From NCBI GenBank assembly GCA_022495005.1, contig JAGYXB010000825.1, positions 5,518,001 to 5,582,000 of the forward strand: 64,000 nucleotides of DNA. The letters run 5' to 3'. Below are positions 43,780 to 54,633 of the stretch, in pieces. The notes under the pieces are model-generated. The model had not been told where the DNA came from. It worked only from the letters and a program-made list of their open reading frames with translations, and did not search any database. A program made the translations under genes and the position numbers. Within the stretch, counting starts at the first letter, position 1. Every line of letters begins with the position of its first letter. This DNA comes from Rhyacophila brunnea (Eukaryota > Arthropoda > Insecta > Trichoptera > Rhyacophilidae).

Positions 43780-44660
43780 ATATTAATATAAGTATGATAA
43801 TACCTACCTAAGTTCAGTACAAAAATCATTTAGAGCTATTTCGACCTTTTCAAAGGACGTATATATCAGACGAATTCAAGATGGTGTCACGGTTGACAAA
43901 TCCGGTGCACTGTAATGGCGTTTATCAGAGCGAATTTCTTACTTACAGAGAAATAAATAAAAATAAATTCATGCGCTCAGCTTTGAAAAGTAATTCTGAC
44001 GTCTACTGGTCGGCTGAGTGAGTGCGAGTGGTGCGGACGATGCAGCAGGTCCTGCAGGATTGAAAAGGATAGCCTGCTGATTCGGCAGACATCGTGACCT
44101 TTTGAACTCCTATCACAGAATCAGGAGCCGACTGCATTATTTCAGACTGCACGCCATGATATAAAAAAAAAAACATAGCACATGTTTCTTTAAACCGCTT
44201 TGCATATTTGAAATCGTACCTACGTTGAAAGTTGACTATAGCAAAGAGTTTGAACTATGCCTAGAAATGTTTATAATATCAACTTTTTTTATTAAACCAT
44301 GGGTGAGGAACCTTTTCATGTTTGACCGTGACATGAATTTCTCTTGAACCTGATAAGACCGCATTTAAGAAACTTCAATTAGGTGCACTAATACAATAAT
44401 TCTTATTTTACAAACAATACAGTTTGTTTTTTCTGGTAGGTATGCGCTAAGTTGCTACGTAACCGACTGGTTTCATAACTGATATAAAGCACAATTTTAT
44501 TTATGGTATCATAACAGTGTTTGTTTACATTGTAAAAGCGTCAAGTAAGCTTGAATGATCGAAATATTTCATTACAGTTAGTTATATACCTATCACTTTC
44601 TAAATTAAATAATTACACATGTGAATATTGATTCTAGCACTATTAGTGGTTAGTAAATTC

Positions 44661-45457
44661 CAGTGGCGAAGGGTGACTTTTGGAAAGAGGTAGGCTGTGA
44701 AGATCTGATAAAAAGAGCACACTTGTCAGGTATACTTACGAGAATAGTACGACATTTACTACTAATGAATAGGTAGGTACACACTAGTAAATGACAACGA
44801 CACACTAATTCAATGAAACTTCAAAAACTCATTGACGACATAAAAATGAGCGATGTGTTTAAATTACGTATTTTTCAAAACATGTATACCCATCAAAAAT
44901 CATTAGATAAAATTTATTTTTATTTATAAAAACAATCTATACTGATTTATTAATATTCGATTAAACCCCGTTGAAATTATTTTTTTAATTAGCTAATTAT
45001 TAATGATTTTGTGATTTTGGACAAAGTGCGCAGTCGTGACAACATTATTATTATACGCGAATGTTTTAGGTTCTGCGATAGGAGCTTACCTTATTTCGTA
45101 CAAATCAGCAGACTTGCTGAGGTTACGAGACGTAAAGTCCATACGAAAAAAAATCAGAATTATTTCACACATAATCGGAGATTTATTTACGTCTCGACGT
45201 CGCGGCGTTTATTATTTATTTACGGCGGCGCGCTGTGGTATATTTTTTAATACCTTTGCAGTTGTTTTGTAAACTGTGTAATACTGTAATACACTCCTAC
45301 ATTATACGACATCTCTCGTTGGCAAAATAAATTATTTTTATATAACATAAAATAATGAAGTGATTAAGTATATAAATATGTCAATATGCAATTAAAAAAT
45401 ATTTTTCTTAAGAAGATAGGCTTTAAATAATCGCCTAGTATGGAGTCTTCGCCACTG
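44661..45457. mobile_element. Foldback hAT family V, mosaic variant, perfect TSD
   Basis: CAGTGGCGAAGGGTGA on the left and CTTCGCCACTG on the right are flanked by GTAAATTC (44653-44660 and 45458-45465). The interior is not the usual V sequence. The right half matches the relic at 36260-36458. The centre (45010-45270) is CpG-richer with overlapping open frames, ALGSAIGAYLISYK-like in one frame, that I cannot assign. It therefore looks like V tips carrying foreign cargo. Confidence 0.85.
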
Positions 45458-45589
45458 GTAAATTCTGGTATGTGCCTTAACAAGACAGTCATGACAAACA
45501 TGTTAAATAATTGATAGTTATCGAGCCTTTGCCACTGGATTTTGAAGATGCGAAATGATCGCTTAGTAAGGAGTCTTCACCACTGCAAT

Positions 45590-46487
45590 ATGTAGATACT
45601 GTTAAGATCCACCATAAATAGTGCAAATGAAACTTTGTTTGTCACACGTATTTGTTTTTATTGAACAAAGACTATAATAATTTACAAATAGTGTCAAAAA
45701 AACAATTAAACCCTGCCTAAACTAACACCATAATTTTTTTTTGTATACTTTGGGCCATACGACAAAATTTTGCACACTTTTTCATTCATACCTATTTGTT
45801 TTCGTTGGAATAATAATACATATTACACATATTGTTGGCTCATTTTTATTAAATTCATTATGCCCTGCTTATGCCAAACCATAAATTGTGTATGATTCAA
45901 TTGCATAATTTCAGATACTTTATAGATTGATTAGGATTTTTTGAATACTATCTATTATGGCTTGGTTTCGCATGGTTTCAGGTGATTCATCAGTGAAACG
46001 GCAAATAATTTTCAACCATAGGCGCGACGAAATTTTGCACTCGCTCCCATTCGGAGAGAGAATGTAGAGCTGGAAACACGTAATTTTGCTTCGTGATGGC
46101 GACGGCCGTAATAATTCTTAAATCTTGTAAAGATGACTTAAAACGTTACCCATTTACTTTAAAAAGAAAACATGTCAATGAATATATTATTATTGTCACT
46201 GATAAAACAATAAACAGAACATTAAATGGACACATGTTGGATTTATAAGACAAATTATATTTGGTTTGACATGCCTCATTTGCACCCGCGACCCGCAATC
46301 CGCGCATCGCCTAGCGACGATCTTTTTAGACCGTGTCTCAACTGTATGGCCGAATTTTAAAAACTAACCAACACCGTCTTTAAATTGTAGTCTTATTTCA
46401 ATGAAAACAAATACGTCTGACTGAAAAAGTTTAGTGTATACTATTTATGGCTGATCTTAACAGCCTACCTCCACCCTTCGCCACTGG
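45590..46487. repeat. Foldback hAT family V copy, interrupted by family X
   Basis: CTGTTAAGATCCACCATAAA to CCACCCTTCGCCACTG follows V, lacking the first 20-30 bases. Between GGCTTGGTTTCGCATGG and AATTTTAAAAACTAACCAAC lies a reverse copy of family X (45980-46348). V was therefore here before X arrived. Confidence 0.75.
45980..46348 (-). repeat. MITE-like repeat family X, copy 3 (reverse)
   Basis: TCAGTGAAACGGCAAATAAT to TTTTTAGACCGTGTCTCAAC is the reverse complement of 5675-6043. It is nested inside foldback element V. Confidence 0.7.
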
Positions 46488-46845
46488 TATTCTGGGATAA
46501 CCGCATAGTAAAACAGTAGTTACTAACACAATATACACGTATGCGCATACAATACGAGAATTTCGTGCGGTACCTCTATGTTGGTTCTACGCTGAAGAAA
46601 CAAACGGCTTTCACGTTCCAGTGGCCTTTGTAGCATGTTGAATTCACTTCCTTCCTTCCTGGTGTTTATTGATCTCTTTTCTTTCCACGTATGTGGCCCG
46701 ACTCTTGGCTGAGAAGTCTGCAACTGCGTTAATCCTCTGAATAGTTTTACTAACTTCTGCCGTACAACTTCTCACGTTCTTCCTTCTACGTAAATTTACT
46801 ATAGGTACTTATCCAAATTCCCTTTTCTCGTAGGTATATGTATCT

Positions 46846-47442
46846 CAGTGGCGAAGGGTGGAAGTAAGCTGTTAATATCCGACATAAATAGTGCACGCTA
46901 AACTTTATCAGTCATACGAATTTGTTTTTATTGAATTAAGACTACAATTTACAGATAGTGTTGGTTAGTTCTTAAAAATCAATTAAACCCTGGTCAAACC
47001 ATAATACTTTTGGTATGCTATGGATGATCCGACAAAATAGTGCACATTTTTTTTATTCACACTTATTTGTTTTCGTTGAATTGACAATACATTGATACTG
47101 ATGGTTAGTTTTTTTTAAAATTCATTAAGCCCTGCCTGTACCAAACCATAATAGATAAAAATATTATTCTATCTATAATAATTATGTATATCCATAATTA
47201 TGTATGATTTAATAATTTAATGGCATAATTTAAGATATTTTATAGATAAATAAAAAAATTTTGACTATTATCTATTATGGCTTAGTTTTCGCAGAGTTTA
47301 GTTGAATTTTAATAACTGACCAAACACCATCTGTAAATTATTGTAGTTTTAGTTCAATGAAAACAAATACGTATGACTGACAAAGTTTAGTGGGCACTAG
47401 TTATGGCGGATCTTAACAGCCTACCTCCAACCTTCGCCACTG
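46846..47442. mobile_element. Foldback hAT family V, full-length copy
   Basis: CAGTGGCGAAGGGTGGAAGT to CCTCCAACCTTCGCCACTG spans 597 bp, collinear with 25932-26517. The flanks (ATGTATCT and TTAGCCGG) do not match, so the TSD is lost or one side has recombined. Confidence 0.8.
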
Positions 47443-47858
47443 TTAGCCGGCATGTAGCCATAATATGTGGCGTACATAGTGAATTTAGCCACAAATAATT
47501 TGAAACAACTTGCAGCTAAGTAAACGGTACTTGTGTAGTCCAGTCATTTTTAAACTGTACTTTCATATATTTAGGCTCAGTCTGATAGAGAAAGTATTAT
47601 TCAATAAAAAACATAAGGATAGAAAGACACGGAACTAAGCAATCTAAATTCCCTGGTCTAAAGAATATATTTCAATATGGGGCACAAAATACATAAACAA
47701 GTTGCATAGTGTATTTCAGTACTTCTCAAACTGGGGGGCGCGGCTCCCTAGGGGTCCCTGGAGCTCCTGCCAGGGAGCCGCGAAATATTTAAGTATTTGA
47801 AAAATAAACATAAAAACGCGATCTCTGGACTATAGTATTTCCCAAACATAAGGCTATA

Positions 47859-48216
47859 CCTTAGTTGAGGCATGGTCTAAAAATATCGTGGTTAGGCGAT
47901 GCGCGGATTGCGGGTCGCGGGTGCAAATGATGCATGCCGACCGAAATATAATTTGTCATATAAATCCAACATGCGTCCATTTAATGTTATATTAGTAACA
48001 ATAATAATATAGTCATTGACATGTTTACTTTTTAAAGTAAATGGGTAACGTTTTTAGTCATCTTTACACGATTTAAGAATTAATACCCCCATCGCCATCA
48101 CAAAACAAATTGACGTATTCACACCTTGACGTTCGCTCTCAGACTGCCAGCGAGTCCAAAATTTCGTCGCGCCTATAGTTGAAAATTATTTGCCGTTTCA
48201 CTGAAGTATCGCCTTG
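47859..48216 (+). repeat. MITE-like repeat family X, copy 4, nested
   Basis: CCTTAGTTGAGGCATGGTCT to GTTTCACTGAAGTATCGCCT is collinear with copy 1. It lies within the left part of the 47717-49080 hAT. Confidence 0.7.
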
Positions 48217-48363
48217 AATAAAGACCCAAGTACAATCGGATAAGAACACCATCTGCTTTCCTTAAATTATGATTTTGTAACGTGGGCAGCTAAGATGAAT
48301 TGATTGATATTGGATCAGATAATTCCTGATAAGTCAAATATAGTGAAAGAAGTCTTGCAGAAT

Positions 48364-48568
48364 TTTGGATAAGGCGACAGCAAGAATATCTGGCAATCGC
48401 AAAAGCAGCATTGTTAATCATAGTCATAATTCTTTTTGCGACAACGTACCTATGCGAAACAGCATTTTTATCATTACTGATAATAAAAAATAAACACAGG
48501 TCGTGTTTTTCAACGGAGACTTTGGAGCAAACCTGCAAATTAGCATTTCAAACATTGTACCCAGGGAA
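48364..48568 (+). pseudogene. hAT (SCAND3-like) transposase C-terminus, split by MITE Y
   Basis: Codons read EFWIRRQQEYLAIAKAAL, then LFATTYLCETAFLSLLIIKN, then KHRSCFSTETLEQTCKLAF. 'F.TTYLCE..FS....IK...R..L..E' is the hAT C-terminal dimerisation segment. The frame is interrupted at 48562 by a MITE, whose 8-bp TSD ATTGTACC spans the last codons. Upstream codons (near 48250-48360) look related but contain stops. The catalytic region is missing. Confidence 0.85.
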
Positions 48569-48868
48569 CTCAGAAATAATGGGAACTGAAATACACAACG
48601 GGTAAGGCGATAGCAGGTAACGGACTCGAGTAAGGAAGAATCCGGGTTAAACTTTCACACGTGTTAAGAATACATTTTACGTCTAATACTAAAAACTGCT
48701 CTCGGTTTATGCATTTACGCTCATTTAATGTTGGTGTATTACACACACTATTGCACGTGCATAATGCGTGCTTCATTTTCGTATGACACTCACACATTCA
48801 AAAGCCTGCTTCACCATGCGGCGTATTGAATATTGCCTATCGGTATTCTATTTATTATCTGTTCTGTG
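48562..48868 (+). mobile_element. hAT MITE family Y, copy 3, perfect TSD, nested
   Basis: CAGGGAACTCAGAAATAATG to CTGTTCTGTG, 307 bp, is flanked by ATTGTACC (48554-48561 and 48869-48876). It interrupts the transposase gene of the surrounding hAT. Confidence 0.93.
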
Positions 48869-49309
48869 ATTGTACCGGATATTGATGTATTAGGTATTTA
48901 AAAATATGCAATCACACCCCTCTGATTAAATTCTTTTTAATTTTTTATTAAAATGTACTGAATGTAATAATTAATGGTAAATAAAGTACTGTTGGTCACT
49001 AAAGACTAACCTTTTTGGGAAGCCTTGGATTTTTTTTCTGATTTTGGGGGCCGTGGTTTGAAAAAGTTTGAGAAGCACTGGTGTATTCGACGACCTTATA
49101 CTAGTGAACTGCACGTACGGTGCAAGAATTTCGTGCACCATTACCACAATGTGTCACGTGCCACAATTGCTGCTTCACTGTTCAACAGCACAGAAAATAA
49201 ATGGCCGTGAAAATAGCACGTTTTTACTCGGAACTGCAATCGTTGTTATCCAAAACATGTGAATGTGTTAAAACCGCCCATTTCATAGAGTAGGTACCCA
49301 CAGGTACAT

Positions 49310-49955
49310 CAGTGGCGAAGGGTAGGGTTAATCCATGGTTACGCCATAAATAGTGTACTAAACTTGTCAGTCATACGCATTTGTTTTCATTGAAATATAC
49401 TACAATAATTTACAGACGGTGTTGGTTAGTTTTTAAAATTCAATTAAACCCTGCGAAAACTAAGCCATAATAGATAATAGTAAAAAAATGTTTATTTATC
49501 TATAATAATAGTCAAAAAATACTCGTCTATCTATAAAATATCTAAAATTATGCAATTAAATCATACATAACTTTGGATATTTTATAGATAGAATAATATT
49601 TTTTATCTATTATAGTTTGGTTTAGGCAGGGCTTCATGAATTTAAAAAAACTAACCAACATCATCTGCAATATCGTCTCTGTTCTGGCAGAACGCACTAA
49701 CTGGAGAATACCAGTTTTGAGTAATTTGACATTGAAGTTGTTAAAATATTTGAAATGGTATATCATGTGAGTTTATTAAGTAATCGTAAAAAGGATGACT
49801 TTAAAATAAAGACTGTTTATTTATTAAGAATGTTTCCAGGCGGTAAAGTTTGAAATAAGGAACATTTTGGTATAACTAACTCAAAATGTCATTTTTTCGA
49901 ATTAGTGTCTTCTGCCAGAACAATGACAAATGTGTTCTTAATTCAACAAAAACAA
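49310..49955. repeat. Foldback hAT family V, partial, with insertion
   Basis: It begins CAGTGGCGAAGGGTAGGG and follows V to AACTAACCAACATCATCTGC (49668). It then resumes after 49921 with TGTGTTCTTAATTCAACAAA. The right tip is missing. The gap holds a small MITE (49681-49921). Confidence 0.65.
49681..49921. mobile_element. Small MITE inside foldback V
   Basis: GTTCTGGCAGAACGCACTAA on the left pairs with TTAGTGTCTTCTGCCAGAAC on the right. It is about 241 bp and non-coding. The TSD is not clear. Confidence 0.6.
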
Positions 49956-50340
49956 CGCATGCGCCTGTGGGAATCGGTCGCGACGCACACTTTGTAAGCT
50001 ACTGCGTTCTACGGAAGATTCGCCGCAGATGATTGTTCGTGACGCCGCGGCTATGATGTTGCTAATGATAATGATGATCGTGGATGACGGTAAAGTTCAC
50101 TGTTGACAGGTCACACGCACACATTCACCGGCGGCAACCGAATGTCATGCAACAGTCCACAAGTGTGTCGCAGGAGAGCGACTCCGTGCCCAGCCCGTGA
50201 CGGCTTACAATAAACCAAATTCACAATTCAAATCGACTGCTCGCTGAACACACAAAAGCGGCACCATCACGCCATTCAAAAGTCATCAGCGCTGGATCGG
50301 AAAAGGTTGGTATTTATCTAGTCATCGCCGCCTTTGCGCT
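49956..50340 (+). promoter_or_regulatory. CpG/GC-richer patch, possible promoter or first exon
   Basis: This stands out as unique, non-repetitive and CpG-rich (GGTCGCGACGCACAC, GTGACGCCGCGGC, CACCGGCGGCAACCG). A short frame starts at an ATG near 50142 and reads MQQSTSVSQESDSVPSP before a stop. GAAAAGGTTGGTATTT at 50300-50315 could be a splice donor. These traits fit a 5' exon or promoter, but no downstream exon is found and no core promoter motif is decisive. Confidence 0.25.
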
Positions 50341-51234
50341 AACGGCATCATCAGATACATATTTTTTTTAACTGGTCTTACATCCCACCATAAATCGATA
50401 GCCTCCCGGAGAAGTTTCTCAACAGGTTTGTTTTACAAGAAACCGTTCGGTCAACTAAATAGGTGCTCTGGATCCAAACGCACTTATGAATTTTCCCAAG
50501 GTCCACTATTTTTTACTGCCCTCATAAGGAAAACGGCAGATTTTTGTCGAAAAGTTGAGTTAGTGTAAAGATAATGCTCTATGTGAAATTCTGAACCATT
50601 TGACATAAAGTCAAAAACGGTATAAAATTTATTTCAGTATAATAATCGACATATTGTTTTTCGTTTTTTTTTTCACAAAAACGGTAGTTATTCTAAACAA
50701 AAAGACATTAAAACGAGTTTCATAAGCAAAAATACAGTATCGAGTGAAAATATACTGGTTTTTGCTTATACCATTTATATCAAATGATTATTTAAAAATT
50801 TATTAAGAAAAGTTGATAAAACGTTAATGTCTTATTATCTCAAAATGTGACTTTGGCAAATAGCTGCCTTTTTGCTTATGGGGGGGGGGCACTATAGTTA
50901 GGCCGACATAAACTAAACTCCGAGGTGGTGCTAGTTATTTTGCGCATACTTTGAATGCAATAGGTACGGTAAACTATTTGTCGAAAATGATATTGTTACA
51001 TATTGAAATCTTAATAATTTGAACGAAATATGCAATCGAAATCCGCAATAAACTTAGATTTGCATTTGAAGATAATCGATAACTAGCACTACCATCGTAA
51101 TCCGCAATTCAGTGCCAAAGTGTATAGTCGGTATTAGAATTTGCCAAACACGGAAGTTGAACCGCGAAAAACTTTTCGGCAGGCACTAACACCAGAATTA
51201 GGGTACATAACTTAGAAAGGCCATAGAAATATAC
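50341..51234. other. Intergenic, no feature supported
   Basis: AT-rich with a G9 run near 50881. No coding or repeat signature recognised. Confidence 0.4.
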
Positions 51235-51480
51235 ATATTTAAAGACCGAGTGGAATTCGTAACCACGTCTATCGTATACCGGGGCAATGTAACATCAACT
51301 AAGATACAGAGGCGAAGGGTGGAGGTAGTGTCCCGTCTGAAACGGGCCTTAGAACAGCATCAGACACACATCCAATAGAAAAAAATTGAACAGAGTGGAA
51401 TTCAAACCCACATCTATCGCATGCCGGACGATTATGTTAGTAATATTACCGACCCAGGTAGGCAGTACCGTAGCGACTAT
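51235..51480 (-). repeat. tRNA-like SINE fragments (third family), two partial copies
   Basis: GAGTGGAATTCGTAACCACG (51249) and GAGTGGAATTCAAACCCACA (51393) both continue as TCTATCG(T/C)AT(A/G)CCGG. Reversed, each gives GTGGGTTTGAATTCCAC, a B-box-like sequence. A V-family left tip (GGCGAAGGGTGGAGGTAG, 51310-51327) lies between them. Confidence 0.45.
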
Positions 51481-51700
51481 CCGAGCAGACATGTCTTAAA
51501 ATTCTGTCAATAATGGAATGCATGTCTCACAAACCGATTAGAATCTTGGCCTCCTCCGTCCAAAGAGGTTTCGAAACAGATTTTATAGAATGAAATATAG
51601 AATTTACCCGGTGCAGGAATCAAATCTTGACGAATTGAGAAGCGGATCGCGGTCAATAAAATACAATAATTGAAAAGCGGAAGATTGAAGGAATCTGTGG

Positions 51701-52511
51701 TAAAGATTGCAATACCGGTATCCCAGTATTTTTCGATACCCGTATACCAGATTTAAAATAAAATAATTAGACGATAAATAGAACTTTCTATATACTTACA
51801 ACGTTTTCAAATTTTCTGTTGAATCATTATAAATTTGACTTGACTAGCTTAAACGATCAAAAAAATGTAGGTACTTGATAGAAATAATAAGTACTGAAAT
51901 GTCATTTTGACATGTCATATCATTTCCATAGTAACGCACGTATATATTAATAACTTAGTTGCTAGGACCCAAGACCCCTAACCACGAATAATGGTGTTGA
52001 AATAACTTTTCATACAAAACAGAATTAACTGAAAATGAATTCAATTCTACTTAAATATGGCTAAACGTATCAAAAAAATGCATTGGCATCGTGTTCTGAT
52101 ATATTCTAAAAGTTTCAAATGTCTAGCTAGTCGGGAAGTTAGTTAAAAATCGATTGCAAGATTTGTACCGGACAAACAACCACCGGACAAATAAGAATAC
52201 GAGCTAAGAAAAACGTTGTAAAAAATACCAGTATCTTCGGTATTAAAAAAACAGAGAAATTGCAAAAAGTTTTACCTTAAATAACTGAATCATCCGACAA
52301 AAGTGAAATAATCACAAAAACATTCACCACACATTTATTTAATTGCAAGAACTGAATGAAAATGGTCTCTTAACTTCAGTTTCTGGAAGGAATTTTGTTT
52401 CACTTTAGGCGGAAAAGTTATAATGGAAATATATTTTTGAGGATACCGGTTTTCAATAATGAATTACAGAAATACCGGAATTAAGATTTTCATTCGGTAT
52501 TGCAATCCCTA
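51701..52511. mobile_element. hAT-like element (TAGGGATTGC ends) with nested repeat R
   Basis: The left end TAAAGATTGCAATACCGGTA and the right end reversed TAGGGATTGCAATACCGAAT pair over about 17 bases. The CCGGTAT motif recurs near both ends. The flanks do not match, so the TSD is lost. Repeat family R (51762-52224) fills most of the interior. Compare 52864-53477. Confidence 0.7.
51762..52224. repeat. Repeat family R, copy 2, nested
   Basis: It is collinear with 29960-30462, including GAAATGTCATTTTGACATGT, GTTGCTAGGACCCAAGACCC and GAATACGAGCTAAGAAAAAC. It lies inside a TAGGGATTGC element. Confidence 0.65.
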
Positions 52512-52863
52512 GTACCTACGTATGTGGTAATGTGAAAACTGGTCCCAACTCAGCTATAGATAGGTACTCCTTTATCCACCAGCATCAATTATTATCAATG
52601 TAGGTACATATAACTTTCTTTATATTAATTATGATGAAAGTATTTAATTAAATTCAAATAAAATAAAAACGGATTAAACTCAAATGGACATATTACTTTT
52701 GTGATGCAAACGAACGATATGATTATTTGTTGTAGTTTTCCATTCGGTCAATAAAGAACGGCAGTAGATCGGGAATAGTTCCGTTTCCTACCTAAATTAT
52801 TCAGGATGTGTTACGGGTTTCCTTTTCCCGCGACATAAATATTAATATAATCGTATGCACAAC

Positions 52864-53477
52864 TAGGGATTGCAAAACCGGTATTCCAGTATTTATCAAT
52901 ACCGAAATACCGGTTTTAAAAATCTAAAATACCGGAATTTTCGGTATTAAGAAAGCACACTCGTTTACGTTTTTGAAAATGAATAATAAGTTATGTGCTG
53001 TTAAAAATACGCGAATCCAACAGAGGTGAAAAAATAATAAAACAAATTCCATCAAATATATTAAGTAATTGTCGCGATGAATTATCATAATATTATTTCG
53101 AAATAGAAAACATCCGTGACAAAAATGTTCAATTACCTATTCTATAATTATTAGTGATGACTGTATAAGCGTTGGATTTAAGAAGCTTTTCCTGCAGCCG
53201 GACTTATTTGTACTTGGTGAACTTTTGAGGGCTTTAGTTAAAATTATCAATATATTCAAATTATTTGTAAAAAAAACACTAGTTCCACAATTATGATCAA
53301 TACATATTGTTAAATGTCAACAAAATAAATGTTTTAAAATATTTTAATAGATATATTAATTGGTAAGCACCTACTTCTGTTTTTTAATGTTAAATAAATA
53401 CCGGTGTTAATACCGGTATTTGATAAGAAATACCGAAAAACCGGTATTGACATTTTCATTAGGTATTGCAATCCCTA
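52864..53477. mobile_element. hAT element (TAGGGATTGC ends) with TSD
   Basis: The left end is TAGGGATTGCAAAACCGGTA, and the right end reversed is TAGGGATTGCAATACCTAAT. The flanks TGCACAAC (52856-52863) and TGCACGAC (53478-53485) match 7/8. ACCGGTATT/AATACCGGT words cluster at both ends. It is 614 bp and non-coding. Confidence 0.85.
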
Positions 53478-53485
53478 TGCACGAC

Positions 53486-53916
53486 GGATCGATTTTTAGT
53501 AAACGTAACTAGAACGATTGAGCTTATATTTACGAGTTCTCTATCACACTTAATCAAATAAATGATATATTAATTAATAGGATTACAAAATAACTAAGTA
53601 TTTTATCTTAAATATGTACCGTACATACATAAGTACATTATTAAATTATTTCCTTGGTGAGTAATCCGCCCCCCCGAGATGATTTTCTCTGGACCAGCAA
53701 GGATATTTTTATAATAATACTTATGTCGAATTCTGAATAAGGTTCAATTGTTTAGTTAAATATGCAGTTTGGATAATTGATTATGCGAAAAATATATAAA
53801 TGTATGCGGCCCTAAAAAAGTGTTCAGTATTTAATACGGCCACCTTAAAATAATCACTGACTTAAATACCTATTTACTGGCTTGAATTTCTTCTTGTCTT
53901 GTAGGTATCTATTATA
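53486..53916. other. Intergenic, no feature supported
   Basis: AT-rich. No gene or repeat recognised. Confidence 0.4.
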
Positions 53917-53924
53917 GTCAGCAC

Positions 53925-54625
53925 TACGGAATCCAATTCCGGGATCCTGCACAATTTTCGATACCTATGAATCCCGGGATTTGTAAACATAATCTCGAAA
54001 CCTTCGGGGTTGATTTTTTTTATCAATCACAATCAATAATTAATTGGTATGTGTACAAAATTATGTTTGTGGAGTGTATGTACCTGTACGTGTTACAGGG
54101 TGAGTCACCGGATGCCCACGGATAATAAATAACCATTTTTTTGTTGTTATACGCAATCGTAAGAACATCAGAAAAATAATAAATCCATTTAACCAGCTAG
54201 AAGCCACTGATGTTCTGGCACGCGAACGGCGTCTAACCGCCAGTGCCACGGACGTGCAGGTAGACACTTGTCTTGTTTCTACGCCGAATTTTATGTATGT
54301 TATCTTTTCTTAAATAAATTAAAAAAAAAAAAAACTGTTTTACTTTCACATTATTAACTATATGTATTACAATATTATTTAATCCATTAAACCAATGTAT
54401 ATCCAAGATGGAACGTACACAATATTGATATTAAATACATGTCGTAAATAGTATAATAGTATAAACATTTTTGACCGATTTTATCAATTCTATTTGTATA
54501 AATAAAAAAAATATTAACTATCGAAAAAAACGCCAATCCCAGGACCAGTCCCGAGATCCCGGGATCGTTAAATCGTAATCCCGAAAGCCCAGGAATAAAA
54601 TTTTGGCATGGGATTGGATTCCCTA
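53925..54625. mobile_element. hAT element (TAGGGAATCC ends), perfect TSD, with retro-insert
   Basis: The left end TACGGAATCCAATTCCGGGA and the right end reversed TAGGGAATCCAATCCCATGC are flanked by GTCAGCAC (53917-53924 and 54626-54633). It is the same family as 40769-41512, with which it shares AATTTTCGATACCTATGAAT and CCCGGGATT words. About 275 bp absent from that copy sits at 54058-54333. Confidence 0.92.
54058..54333 (+). repeat. Poly(A)-ended retro-insertion of unknown source
   Basis: This segment, missing from the sister hAT at 40769, ends TTCTTAAATAAATTAAAAAA with an A14 run after an AATAAA-like signal. Such a 3' end points to retroposition of a transcript (SINE, truncated LINE, or processed mRNA). 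It contains a GC-richer part (CGCGAACGGCGTCTAACCGC). The 68-codon minus-strand ORF is antisense to the poly(A) and so probably meaningless. Confidence 0.55.
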
Positions 54626-54633
54626 GTCAGCAC

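Larger units (their letters stand above)
47717..49080 (+). mobile_element. hAT transposon carrying two nested MITEs
   Basis: The left end is CAGTACTTCTCAAACTGGGG, and the right end reversed is CAGTGCTTCTCAAACTTTTT. The flanks GTGTATTT and GTGTATTC match 7/8. Subterminal GGGGCGCGGCTCCC is palindromic with GGGAGCCGCG further in. Family X (47859-48216) and MITE Y (48562-48868) lie inside. Without them about 700 bp of the original deleted hAT remains. Confidence 0.88.

Noticed and set aside
45011..45272. Host gene in overlapping ORFs
   Set aside because: They lie inside a hAT-type element with perfect TSD, in competing frames, and have no recognised domain. They are kept only as cargo of interest.
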